Source: Pelargonium cotyledonis
Lineage: Eukaryota > Streptophyta > Magnoliopsida > Geraniales > Geraniaceae
NCBI GenBank assembly: GCA_036897625.1
Contig: JAYMTA010000006.1
Location: 97,647 to 161,646 of the forward strand
DNA length: 64,000 bases
Direction of reading: 5' to 3'
The notes under the pieces were generated by a model. The model made no database searches and was not told the origin of the DNA. It worked only from the letters and a program-made list of their open reading frames with translations. Positions 52,085 through 64,000 of the stretch are shown here, in pieces. How positions within the stretch are numbered: position 1 is the stretch's first letter; every line of letters starts with the position of its first letter. The position numbers and the translations under genes were made by a program.

Positions 52085-55000
52085 GACATTGTTAAATTAA
52101 CATTTAATACATTAGAACATGGCGTATCTACTTGCGGCTTATGCATGTAAAGGGTTTCGCTAACAAGATTCCGGGGTTGAAAGATTTCTATAAAGAAGAG
52201 CCCAATTTTACTATCTAATGTCAGGGAGTTACACCAGAACCAGTTGGCTTATAAAAATGGGTTAATTATGTCACCAAAACTGCAACTTCTTTCTTTTATT
52301 ATACAAAGCAAATAGACTACTGACAACACATATTCATGAATTGCGTAACGACATCTCAGAGAAGTTAAATTTGGCTTAGGATACTTATTAGGTATATTGC
52401 TTTCGCATGATTTAAGTTGACTCTGTTTTGTGAAGTACTCTCTTAACAAGGACAACAAGGAGTTACGAGACTTGGCTAGGTGACCCTTTTTACAAGTAAA
52501 GTTCAGCAATACTAATGGTAAAAGCACCTAATATAAATAGGAAGGCAGTTAGCCACTTTCTTAACTTCTAGTCCCACGCAAAGGTAAAGTGATAGATCAT
52601 ATGCTATTCAAAAGAATCCTATACAAGGAGGGAACCCGCTCCTGTGTGAGTTATGTGCTTAGGGTCTAGTTGTGAACTAAAAATGAATGATAAAGATTAC
52701 GTTTTCCATGGTTTTCGTCCTCAACCGGAATTCCTTAATCTTGTATTTTGAAATAACATAGTACCCCGGTAGTAAAAACTCATTAAACTAAAGAATTGAA
52801 CCCTCGTCCGAAATACCTTTGCATTAATGTTGTACCAGTATCTTTTGTATCGTAAAGGTAAGATTAAAAAGGCAGCACTAGTCTCTAATTCCATTTATTA
52901 ATATTCACAGATAAAAGAGTAATTTGAAAACTGACTTACTTCACTCGCGCTAGTTATGTTATATTATACGTCAATTAAGAATTCTTTTTTAGCTATCCAG
53001 GATTACTTTTAGGGGTACTAAGCAGTAGAAAGAAAGAGGACGGATACGCTTTGGTATATATGAGTACCCTGCATACTGAAATACGTGCCGTGTAACATAA
53101 GAAACATAATAATAAGATACTTCAAATTTCCATTCATGATAACAGTCAGTTGTAAACCTAACCTCTCTATAACCCGAATATCAAACTCTGAATTCACTCA
53201 CAAAAAGAGTCTCACAAACTCTTCTTTATCTGAAAACTCCATTTTTCTGTATGATAGGCGAAGTGTCCCTTACGGGGTCCTGTATAGCGCCTCGCGGTGT
53301 TTCTATTAAATGGATTCTATACTTTTTCGTAAAAACACTACAAAAATGAGTCTATGGAAACAGACTTTATATCAATCTTGGTGGGTACTCTCATCTTAAG
53401 GAATCCCAGATACAGCCTTTCTATAAGGGCCCAGATAAACGGAGTTTGCCTCTTTCTTTAAAGACTTTGAAATGGCTAATTACTTTTATACACACTACTT
53501 CCTTTTGAATGTGGATACGATAAACCAAGAAAACAAACTTTCGTGATTCTCAAATAAGTTTATCCAAGCATCTCTAAATGTGGTTGCTATCTAGATTTAT
53601 ACATGATACATAAATAATATAACCCAAATGGGTTCTCCTTAGTAAGTATACTTTTACAAACACAGCACCAGAAATACTCAGCTTTGCTCGTTAGTTGAAG
53701 CCCGATAATACAATATTAACCCTTAGCTACTGAGGATAAGTTAGGAACTTACTATACTATTAGTAGTCGTGTGTTATACCACGTATTTTTCATTATTCAG
53801 GATATCCGCTAGAATTCTAATGCATTAAAAAGCGAGTACGTAAAACGAGATCCCATGGGTAACAAGGTTGCGAAGACCCCTTTTTATAGTAAAATCTCAA
53901 TAAGAAATATACTATATAAAGCAAGAGGTGTAAGTCTAGCTTGAATAAAAAGTCTAGAAAGGCGCCCGTGCTAATAGGAATAAATCAGAGTTATGATAAT
54001 GTCGAGTAAGTAAAGTCAAAATGTTCCGGGCTTTTAGTGTAAGTCTGTACTATTTTTAAGCTCCGTATTTTACCTTGTGAAAGAGGTCTAAACTTAGTCT
54101 AACTTTGCCCCTTTTTGGCAGTCTCTTAGTTCAATTTGTGTTACTTGAATACTTTATTATTCATTCGGGAATTAGGGAGTCCACCGATATGCCCATATTC
54201 CTCCTTTTCTGGTTCTAAAAGGATTTTTTGTTTATCGCTTTGGCGTTCGAACGGGGATTGGGAGTCTATAACTAGCCTGAGTATTGGCTTTTTCCTTTAC
54301 ATCCCTGTAGGAAATTTAACCCGTAAAAATTTTAGATTATTAAAATAGCCTTTCGTTTTTGATTTCATCATTTTTTAGTATGAAGGATACCTCTTGATTA
54401 TCCGTGTAATCTGCTATCCTGAGGGGGTGGTTGTTAGACCTGACACAGTTTTCCAGCGTTAGTTCTTAGCATATTTGTTAAGGGCTACCCCATTTCCTTT
54501 CATTTGTCTAAACGAATTTCTCTCAGATGCTAAGTTATCTCCGGTTACTTACTCAAAAATTCAATCTAAATATTACATACAAAAATAACTGCTTTTACAA
54601 ACTACCCAGGGATAGCTAAAATCTTATATAATTAATAGGATAGGTAGATTGACAATGAAACTCGATAAAGGTTTTAAGTAAAACAGAAGACATCTTATAT
54701 AGGACCTCTTTCAACCGAAGGGACGTTGCAAAGAATATGAATATCAAATTGAGATTGATCAGACTTGTATTTTGAGGAGATACCCGGGAAGCGCGTAACA
54801 TGTAATATTAAAATAAAGGGTGTCATAAAACTTTATAATATACAAAGTTCCTTCCTAGAATCAGAATAAGAAAAAAGGAGACTCATAAAAAAGAGTTTTT
54901 AGGAAAATATGTTACGGGTACGTGCTAATGCTAATAAGGAGTAGGCAAAGCCCTCTAGTTTAGTTCGAGCTAGAGCTCCTTTTTCCTTGTTTGTCTTACG

Positions 55001-58000
55001 AAATTCTCTACCAGTTAGGGTAGAAATTTTAAAGCAAGAATTTCTTTTTCTGTGAATTCTTTCTCTTTGAAAACAGAAGTCAATTCTTTAAAGAAAGCAG
55101 TCTTTTATAGGATTATAAGGTTTTTCTTGCCTAAAGTTTTTAGCATACAAAAAGAAAGGCTTAAGGAGCGTTTGCAAATAGATTGTAAAATTCCTTTTCG
55201 AAAGCTCGATTCATGCTAAAAGTAAGAGCCCTAGAAATTCCGTCAGTAATAGGGGATATCGCAGGAGTTCCTTGTTCATAAAGGGGTCCTATATCTTAGT
55301 ATAGTTAACTCCTATTACTTTTACAGTATAACAAAACTCCGAATTATAAAAATGAGAGGACACTTTGGCGGAATACTCGATCTTGACAAGTGCTCTTTAA
55401 AAGAGTATGCAAACTAAAAGCGGCTCCGCCTTTCGGTGTAAGGAAAACTCCCTCTAGCGAAAGTCCGTTGATACTGAATTTTTATCCTTAGTTAGAACGT
55501 AAAAATGAATGCAAAAGTCCCTTTATTCAGTCAATCAAAACCCTATTTGTTAAGTCAAAACTTACACGAGATCCTCTTTTCTTAATTTTCATTAAAAAAA
55601 CATCTAGAGTTTCATTATCCAAGGGCTAACAACTTACCACAAGAGCGGACCCTTTTCGCAAAAAAGAAATGGAAGGGAACTCGGTGTAAAAATATTCCTG
55701 GGGGTGCTCATAATTAATTTAGTTACAACAAGCTTTTTTCATATTGCCTAGTTACGGGATATTTAGTAAATAAGGATCCCCTTACCCTTTTTAGTACTTT
55801 TCCGGGGATTCTCTATAAAAATTTTTGTGGTAGATCATTATAACATTAGGTTTTCATGCGAATATTTCTTGGCTTATGTTAGAGTCTGCTTTCCTTTTAT
55901 TAAAGCAATTGAGCCTAATCAAGCTTTTACAAAAGTGGGAGTATGTAAGCTACTTCAGTATTGACTTTTATCCACAACGAGGTTGACTAGCATTAGAGGT
56001 TCCAGATAGAGCAAGAAAACAGGAATAGGATAAGATACCCAGGTTGGGCTAAAGAGTTTCTTCTTTTTCTTTTGTTCTTATTTGGAGTTACTAACTTCAT
56101 TCAGTTTGATATCAATTATAAGGTACTTCTTATTATGTTATTATTATGAATCAGTTAGGGGACTCTTACCAGGAAAATCTTTCAAACAAAGTATTAGCAC
56201 AGCTTTATAGCAAAAGTAATTGCCGGTGTCAGCTAAGTGAAGGTTATCTTTTTTACGTAAATTTGCAGCAGTTTTCCCCTTTTACAGAGATAGGTAGTAG
56301 ATTACTTTTCTAGAATAAACTATTCTTTAGTGAGATACTAATCTGTCAAAGTTTCCTATAGTTCGATAGGCTCCTCTTTCTTCAAACAGCTAAGCCAGGA
56401 CTGGTGAGTTTGGATATTTTATGAGTAGGGTTAGCTTAATGCTTAGCACAGAATCTTTAGGATTTTTAGACACAAGGATCTTACTCCGACCATTAGTCCT
56501 AAAACAACCGAGTAAAGTTGATAAGGGAATAGAAACTTTGAGGGGGTTCTATTCAGTAACGGAAAAGTTTCTGCTGCTAGTCCGTACTAGGTTCTCCTGC
56601 GCCTTTATCTATTGTCGTGTTATTGTTTGTCTTGTATAGTTAGCAAATCCAAAAGTGTTTAATAGTTATTGACTCAGTCTCAGTATAGCTATCAAAGAAG
56701 GAGTAAAAATAATAAAGTCAAGACTTTAAAATATCTCTTTAAACAAAAGAAATTAGGAAGTAAAATCGTACGGCGTCATGTCAGATATTAGTCGACTAAA
56801 ACAAGTTTACATTTGGTAGATTCAAGGCTTGTTGGAAAGAGCAGTCATAGGTTCAAGTCTTGCCGAGGAATATGGTAACAAAGAAAGTTCCTGGTGTCTT
56901 CTATTTGTATTTCCACGAGAATCCTTTTTATTTCGAGTACCGGTTAGTTATTTGCTTTACGTAAGTTTAGTCGCCAGAGTTTTCTAAGTTTATACTTCGG
57001 TTGTAGACCCAGCATCGAGCCTGACCGCACAGAAAAAAGGAGACCCTTTCTTCAATTTTACTTCGTTTTTGTTAAACCACCAATTAAGCCTATCTAGACT
57101 CAAGGAGCGGACTCTTTTTTTAATCTTCAGCTTCACAATCTTCTTGTAAGCAGTTCTTAATCTTAAAGGGATACAATGGCCCAGGGCTTTTACAAGGCTA
57201 CTCGATTAGAATTGGGTAACTCTATATTATACCGAAAGCTGCTTTTTATAACTTCTGACAAGGGAATTTGGACTTTACAAGAGAGGGTTTTATACAATAG
57301 GGTAGGTGTTTAGTCCAGACTATTATATATAATACCAAAATACAAGAAAAACTAAGCAAGTAACTTGCTTTTATAGATCCTTCTGTACACTTAGTAAAAA
57401 GGGATCTAAAACTGGAATATTGAGAAACAGCGCCGGGTCTTCCGTAGGTCTTTTTTTAAAGTAAAGGACTTAGTTCTTCTTAAAGGGAGTTCGAACCCGC
57501 TTGTTGTATTTAAACTATATTAGTAGTGTAGGGTTTCTCCCTAGGAAATAGAGAATATAAAGGGGTCCCTTATAACAGGCGCACTTAGGCTCTTAAAAAA
57601 GGAAAAGAACTAGGATCCCGGATAATTTAAAAGCACCCCAACTTCCTAAAGATTAAAGGTAAATCCTATTGCCTTTTTTCCCTAGCTGCCCGAAGGCTAC
57701 TAGAGCTCTATGTTAACTTTTCTTTTTGTATTTCTCCTGATGGTTTTAACTCATTTTTCTCTAATAAGGAATGCTCAACTTAGATTGTATTTTTTCAAAA
57801 GCGTTTGAACTGAACTGATAGAAAATGAAAACCCTGGCCTGCCTTGGAGTTGAATAGATCTGAATTCTTAGTTGTTGTTTATAGCGTGGAAGTTCTCTCG
57901 AGAGTTTCTTGTTATTTTTTGTTAAATAGGTTTTCGGTGGTAACTATTTATTTGTAAATAAGGAGAAGTTTGGATTACAGCATGGTATAAGCTCAAGGCG

Positions 58001-58579
58001 AGAAGTCTCTTTTTGATTCTAGGGTTGAAATTCATTCCTTTGTCGGTACTGTTTAATTAAAATTATAAGGTTAATCTATCAAGACACAAATGAATAAAAA
58101 AACATCCTATGCCCAGGTTAAAGCTAAACTTATAATTAGAGCGCTCGTCTAAGAGAACCGCCCTCCCAAGCCTTTGTTGCAGTAGCCCGGCAGGGCCCTT
58201 TTTAATAAAAAAGCTCTCTTTTCCTTGTAGTAATACTAGATAAAAACCTTCTTAGACTTTTGAGAGATCCTTTTGCGTGTATATGGAAAAGGGTCTTGAT
58301 AACTTTATAAAAAAGGGATTGCCATATCTGCACTTTACTTACTTAAAAAGCAAGACGGAGAAAACACTAAACAAAAACTTGAGGTATCCCAAAAAGCGCT
58401 AGATAAAGCGGCTGGAACCTCGATTGGAAAACAAGTTTCTTATGCGCTGGAAAGAAGGGAGAGCTTAGTGGGGGAGGCTGATTCTTCCTACTGCTGTGAA
58501 TCGGGATAGAAAAGACACTCGTACAAAAAAGGGAAGATTTATCTTGGTAGTTCTTCTTGGGCCTAAGAGTCCCCTTGCA
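52085..58579. other. Gene desert, section 9, and cox1 downstream flank
   Basis: No gene seen. Open frames up to 92 codons are unrecognised. Around 56793-56870 a GGTTCAAGTCTTGCCGAGG follows a GGTAGATTC, which may be a decayed plus-strand tRNA. From about 58440 the base composition becomes less A+T-rich, probably marking the 3' flank of cox1 transcripts. Confidence 0.5.
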
Positions 58580-60409
<1,830 letters not shown>

Positions 60410-61201
60410 TTAAACACCTCCCCACCAATAAATAGACACAAAGAGGAATAACCAAACCACGTCTACGAAGTGCCAATACCAAGCAGCCGCCTCAAAACCT
60501 ACATGATGCTCACTCGTAAAATGACCCAAGTATTGACGAAGACCACAAACGAGTAAAAAAAGAGTACCTATAATCACATGAAAACCATGAAAACCTGTTG
60601 CTAAGAAAAAGGTAGAACCAAAAACACTAGATGAAAGATTGAACGGGGCCTCGTAATATTCCAACACTTGGAAGCCCGTAAAGACTATCGCGAGTAAAAC
60701 GGTAGCTATTAAAGCCAAGACCGCGCTCTTATTCTTTCCAGCCAGGATAGCATGATGAGCCCAAGTCACAGCTGCACCTGACGAAAGTAGAATCAGGGTA
60801 TTAAGAAAAGGAATTTCCCAAGGATCTAAGACCCCAATTCCTTTGGGTGGCCAAAGCCCTCCGATCTCAACGGTAGGGGCCAAGGCTGAGTGAAAGAATG
60901 CCCAAAAGAAGGCAAAGAAGAACAGAATTTCCGAAACAATAAAGAGAATGAAACCGTACCGAAGTCCCAATTGGACGACTTTTGTATGATGTCCTTCTAG
61001 GGTGGATTCCCGTGTAACATCGCGCCACCATACCAACATGGTATAGAGAAGAGAGACGATTCCGATGATCAGGAGTTTCTCACCATTTTGAAAGGAGTGC
61101 ATATACAGCGCGCCTCCAACTGTAGTTGCTAAGGCTCCCAGCGAACCCGAGATGGGCCATGGACTTGGGTCGACCAAGTGAAAAGGGTGCCTTTGACTCA
61201 T
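60410..61201 (-). CDS. cox3: Cytochrome c oxidase subunit 3
   Basis: Core membrane subunit of complex IV that stabilises subunit 1 and its proton uptake. The frame has 263 residues, near the plant norm of about 265, and starts [20 protein letters not shown] at an ATG; angiosperm copies usually have two more residues before SQRH. Conserved stretches include [71 protein letters not shown] and the C-terminal [19 protein letters not shown]. Seven membrane helices are apparent. The substitutions are spread through the less constrained helices and loops, so the protein is more diverged than cox1 here but looks functional. It lies 94 bases downstream of orf152 and 252 bases upstream of cox1 on the same strand. 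FFWAFF is encoded directly, at a place where I recall genomic serine codons edited to phenylalanine in other plants. Confidence 0.97.
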   Translation of the reverse strand: MSQRHPFHLVDPSPWPISGSLGALATTVGGALYMHSFQNGEKLLIIGIVSLLYTMLVWWRDVTRESTLEGHHTKVVQLGLRYGFILFIVSEILFFFAFFWAFFHSALAPTVEIGGLWPPKGIGVLDPWEIPFLNTLILLSSGAAVTWAHHAILAGKNKSAVLALIATVLLAIVFTGFQVLEYYEAPFNLSSSVFGSTFFLATGFHGFHVIIGTLFLLVCGLRQYLGHFTSEHHVGFEAAAWYWHFVDVVWLFLFVSIYWWGGV

Positions 61202-61295
61202 GGGTCCCTTTCGCAGATCCTCTTTAGAGAAAGAACTACGAACGAAAACAAACTACCAAAGAGCGGGCTTAAGGCGTAGAGTATATCTACTTACC

Positions 61296-61754
61296 TTACC
61301 TAAAATACGAAAGGAGGGCTCGTATAAGCAAATCCCTTCTCTGGGAGGCCATGCTCATACGAAACTGCAATTGGTTGTAAAGCTCCCTTTCCCGCTGCGC
61401 CTGGATTTGGATAAGAGCCTGCTGTCTCTGTCTAATCCGGTCTCGGGCCCTCTCTTGTTCCAGAGTAGCCTCGAGCTCCGCCAGCTCAGACTTCTCGCGA
61501 GCGATTTCTTGTTCCAACCCCCTAAGGATTTCCCCGGGAGTTTGGTTCAGATCAATCTCACGAGCTCCTAAGCTTTCCATGAACAAGACACTACCCCCGT
61601 CTATTAACAAAGGGATATTATATCCGATTTGCAAACAGATATAAAAGTAGCGTATTATTAATAGAAGAAGCAGAATCTGGGAAAGATAAAGACCCAGGAT
61701 TAGCAATGCATATGTAAAGCGGCCCTTAAGAACTGATAAGCGTTGCTGAGACAT
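61296..61754 (-). CDS. orf152: chimeric ORF, cob N-terminus fused to a membrane and coiled-coil protein
   Basis: A 152-residue frame I do not recognise as a standard mitochondrial gene. Its first ten codons (MSQQRLSVLK) and 61 bases of leader match those of cob at 63713-63803, with two differences over 91 bases; one is silent and one changes Ala to Val. After this the protein has a hydrophobic helix at about residues 13-38 (rich in Leu and Ile), a short linker, then at about 60-130 a charged segment rich in Glu, Arg and Gln (for example LEQEIAREKSELAELEATLE), which reads as a coiled coil, and a basic end. The ATG at 61754 is preferred; the frame is open upstream to a TTG at 61802. It lies 113 bases after cob-cox2 and 94 before cox3. 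A borrowed gene start followed by a membrane segment and unknown sequence is typical of cytoplasmic male sterility ORFs; that role is inference. A much altered membrane-plus-coiled-coil subunit such as ATP synthase b (atp4) is a weaker alternative. Confidence 0.75.
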   Translation of the reverse strand: MSQQRLSVLKGRFTYALLILGLYLSQILLLLLIIRYFYICLQIGYNIPLLIDGGSVLFMESLGAREIDLNQTPGEILRGLEQEIAREKSELAELEATLEQERARDRIRQRQQALIQIQAQRERELYNQLQFRMSMASQRRDLLIRALLSYFR

Positions 61755-61815
61755 GGTAATAAATTTTACAATCTCTAGTTTCTTTTTTCGGCCTTTATTC
61801 AATTAAGGAAGCACT
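61725..61815 (-). repeat. 91-base direct repeat, copy at the start of orf152
   Basis: Matches 63713-63803 with two differences in 91 bases. It holds 61 bases of 5' leader and the first ten codons of orf152. The identical leader implies a recent duplication or ongoing copy correction. Confidence 0.95.
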
Positions 61816-61867
61816 AAAGTCACAAAGTTCAATCTAAAGCCCTCCTCCTTTAGAAAACCCGCCCAAA
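61755..61867 (-). other. Gap between cob-cox2 and orf152
   Basis: 113 bases. Its lower 61 bases are the copied cob leader (part of the 91-base repeat); the remaining 52 bases follow the cox2 stop and show no strong hairpin. It is probably both the 3' flank of cox2 and the leader of orf152. Confidence 0.7.
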
Positions 61868-63742
61868 TTATGAAAATAATAATTGATTTGAAACCCAAGA
61901 ACTATAATCTTCTCTTGAAACTGATTCCACGACTATTGGCATAAAGCCGTGATTCGTTCCACAGATCTCACTGCATTGACCATAAAAGACTCCCTGGCGA
62001 TCTATAAAAGTAGTCAGCTGATTTAAACGCCCCGGCACAGCATCGCACTTCACTCCTAATGAAGGGATCGCCCAGCTATGAAGCACATCGGCCGAGGTCA
62101 CAATCACCCGTATATGAGAACTCACTGGGACAATTACCCGATCGTCCACTTCTAATAAACGTAATTCACCCGGATCTAAATTCTCTTCGGAAAACATATA
62201 ACTGTCAAATTCCACCGACTTAGAATCTGAACTTGAATAGTCAGAATACTCATAAGTCCAATACCATTGATGGCCAATTGCTTTAATAGTAAGAGCAGGG
62301 TTGACTACTATCTCGTCCATTGAGTATAAGAGAGCAAATGAAGGGATAGCAATGAACATCAGTATGAGCGAGGGGAAGATAGTCCAAATAACCTCAATCG
62401 TAGTTCCATGAACAATTCTTTGTGGGACAGGATTCCGTTTCTGACGGAAATGCCACAAAGCACGAGCTAAAATCCATAGTACGAACACTAGGATGATAAT
62501 CAGAAAGAAGAAGATGTCATGGTGGAGATCTATAATCCCTTGCATCATAGGTGTGGCTGGATCTTGAAATCCTACTTGCCACGGTTCCGCAACATCACAA
62601 TAAGCTGTCAGTTTAGGAGCACGCCCTAAAAGCGCGGTTAATACAAAGAATAAAAAGAAGACTATAGAAGCCACTTGCCCTATAGTCACAAAGGGTGCTT
62701 CCACAGGTTGACAGCCAATCCAACCTAATAAGAAACAGTCAGCCAATAACAAGAAAAAGAGACCCTGATACACAGGGCGGAAACTCGAACTACGAACTGA
62801 CCCATTCATAAAGGGTAAAGACAACAGACAAATAAAGACAAGCCCTATTGCTGCGACACCCGCAGCCTTATCTGGAATACTACGAAGAATCGCATAAATT
62901 GGCAAGAAATACCATTCCGGAACTATATGAGCCGGCGTAGACATTGGATTCGCAGGGATATAATTGTCCGGATGCCCTAAAACGTTAGGAGCATAAAAAA
63001 CCCAAAACGCGAAAAAGATACCAAAAAGAACCCAGCCTACCAAATCCTTCACATAAAAGTAAGGATAAAATGAGATCTTGTCCATCTCCGGATTGATACC
63101 CAGCGGATTATTTGAGCCATATTGATGCAAGGCTGCCAAATGAATTAGACTGGCACCCACTAGAACAAAAGGAAGTAAATAATGCAAACTAAAGAAACGG
63201 TTCAAGGTGGCATTGTCCACGGAAAAACCACCCCAAAGCCAAGAGACTATGCTATCCCCTATTACAGGTATCGCACTTGCTAAGCTTGTAATCACTGTAG
63301 CGCCCCAAAAGCTCATCTGGCCCCAAGGCAAGACATAGCCAATGAAAGCTGTTATGATCATTAATAAGAAAATAATCACTCCGATACACCAAACGAATTC
63401 TCTAGGACTGCTGTAACTCGCATAATACAGTCCACGAAAGATGTGTAAATAGACTACAATGAAAAACATGCTGGCTCCATTTGCATGGATGTAGCGGATA
63501 AGCCAACCGCCTTGAACATCTCTCATTATATGTTCTACACTCGTGAAGGCTAGCTCTATGTGCGGCGTGTAATGCATAGCTAGAAAGATTCCACTTAGTA
63601 TTTGAATAATTAAGCAAATACCCGCTAAGGAGCCGAAACCCCAGAAATAACTCAGATTGCTTGGGGTAGGATAATCTACCAAGTGCTGGTTTAGTGTAAC
63701 GAGTGCAGGTTGCTTAAGAGCAGATAAGCGTTGCTGAGACAT
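61868..63742 (-). CDS. cob-cox2: Fused frame: apocytochrome b joined to cytochrome c oxidase subunit 2
   Basis: One uninterrupted 624-residue frame. Residues 1 to about 378 are cytochrome b (complex III), starting [20 protein letters not shown], with [15 protein letters not shown], the heme histidines in [18 protein letters not shown] and the [11 protein letters not shown] region, [18 protein letters not shown], and [19 protein letters not shown] near 272. Cob then breaks off after [14 protein letters not shown], about 10-15 residues short of usual. From about 384 the frame is cox2 (complex IV): [18 protein letters not shown], two membrane helices, [33 protein letters not shown] and the complete CuA site [12 protein letters not shown] near 590-601; it ends [10 protein letters not shown]. 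The cox2 leader, about 15 residues before CDxAEPWQ in other plants, is missing. No ATG lies at the junction. I chose the ATG at 63742 because it matches the plant cob start; the frame is also open to a TTG at 63790. How two proteins are made from it is unknown. Confidence 0.95.
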   Translation of the reverse strand: MSQQRLSALKQPALVTLNQHLVDYPTPSNLSYFWGFGSLAGICLIIQILSGIFLAMHYTPHIELAFTSVEHIMRDVQGGWLIRYIHANGASMFFIVVYLHIFRGLYYASYSSPREFVWCIGVIIFLLMIITAFIGYVLPWGQMSFWGATVITSLASAIPVIGDSIVSWLWGGFSVDNATLNRFFSLHYLLPFVLVGASLIHLAALHQYGSNNPLGINPEMDKISFYPYFYVKDLVGWVLFGIFFAFWVFYAPNVLGHPDNYIPANPMSTPAHIVPEWYFLPIYAILRSIPDKAAGVAAIGLVFICLLSLPFMNGSVRSSSFRPVYQGLFFLLLADCFLLGWIGCQPVEAPFVTIGQVASIVFFLFFVLTALLGRAPKLTAYCDVAEPWQVGFQDPATPMMQGIIDLHHDIFFFLIIILVFVLWILARALWHFRQKRNPVPQRIVHGTTIEVIWTIFPSLILMFIAIPSFALLYSMDEIVVNPALTIKAIGHQWYWTYEYSDYSSSDSKSVEFDSYMFSEENLDPGELRLLEVDDRVIVPVSSHIRVIVTSADVLHSWAIPSLGVKCDAVPGRLNQLTTFIDRQGVFYGQCSEICGTNHGFMPIVVESVSREDYSSWVSNQLLFS

Positions 63743-63803
63743 GGTAATAAATTTTACAATCTCTAGTTTCTTTTTTCGGCCTTTATTCAATTAAGGAAGC
63801 ACT
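63713..63803 (-). repeat. 91-base direct repeat, copy at the start of cob-cox2
   Basis: Source-like copy of the repeat: 61 bases of 5' leader and codons 1-10 of cob ([10 protein letters not shown]). Same orientation as the copy at 61725-61815, start-to-start distance 1,988 bases. Sequence similarity stops sharply after position 63803 and before 63713. Confidence 0.95.
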
Positions 63804-64000
63804 GAACAAAGTAGTAGGTTTATTTAAGGAAGAAATAGAACAAGCACTCTTTAGAACTGAAAGATTCCACTAATTGGTAAAATGTAGGACATGTAAGAAC
63901 CGAGAAAACTGAGATCTTGGATATACTAAAAGGCAGGACTTGAACCCGTGACATGAGATTCCAACAACAAGTGATCTCACCAATCGGAAAACAAGACTAA
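63804..64000. other. Upstream flank of the gene block
   Basis: Sequence before the cob leader on the minus strand. It contains the tRNA-like repeat copy (63911-63990) and no reading frame of note. A promoter for the block may lie here or beyond the window end; I see no motif strong enough to call. Confidence 0.4.
63911..63990 (-). repeat. tRNA-like dispersed repeat, copy upstream of cob-cox2
   Basis: Diverged copy of 19929-20010 (24 of 27 bases in the central block, plus an exact GAGATCTTGG). Its far end carries the 13-mer ACCAATCGGAAAA, also at 33280-33292. The minus strand has a T arm CACGGGTTCAAGTCCTGCC with a nearly paired stem, but no complete cloverleaf. It lies about 110 bases upstream of the shared cob leader repeat, so it may sit in the promoter region of the gene block. 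Confidence 0.5.

Noticed and set aside
61200-61571. A 123-codon plus-strand frame opposite orf152
   Set aside because: The minus-strand frame shares its start with cob and has a structured protein pattern; the plus frame appears to be its antisense shadow.

Overview
This window looks like a piece of a seed-plant mitochondrial genome. The evidence is four respiratory reading frames of plant type (cob, cox2, cox3, cox1), a tRNA-Ile(CAU) of the plant mitochondrial kind, standard genetic code use with TGG for Trp, and a very large non-coding fraction. Cytochrome b is closer to seed plants than to mosses or algae (for example the [12 protein letters not shown] stretch), but cob, cox2 and cox3 look fast-evolving, and several codons already encode residues that I recall being created by RNA editing in other plants. 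A lineage with an inflated, fast-evolving mitochondrial genome fits. I cannot name the species.

Layout. Positions 1 to about 58,440 are close to a gene desert: A+T-rich, full of stops in all frames, with no open frame longer than about 100 codons and none that I recognise. Its only gene with good support is trnI-CAU at 44232-44305. It also holds decayed tRNA look-alikes (trnF-, trnK-, trnW- and trnN-like, and others not assigned), a diverged tRNA-like dispersed repeat with copies at 2.3, 20.0, 33.3 and 63.9 kb, diverged copies of the DNA upstream of cox1 (22.1-22.4 and 51.8-52.0 kb), and a roughly 75-base fragment of cox2 at 49.8 kb.

Positions 58,580-63,742 carry all the protein genes, on the minus strand. 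In transcription order they are a cob-cox2 fused frame, a chimeric frame here called orf152, cox3 and cox1. The gaps are 113, 94 and 252 bases, so one transcript could cover them all. cob supplies cytochrome b of complex III; cox1, cox2 and cox3 make the mitochondrially encoded core of complex IV.

The most unusual points are these. First, cob runs without a stop into cox2; cob has lost its last few residues, cox2 has lost its leader, and the two ends at the junction should lie on opposite sides of the inner membrane. Second, orf152 begins with a 91-base copy of the cob leader and first ten codons, then continues into a membrane segment and a charged coiled coil, which is the architecture of many cytoplasmic male sterility genes. 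Third, the two 91-base copies are direct repeats that bracket the whole cob-cox2 gene, so recombination between them could excise or amplify it.
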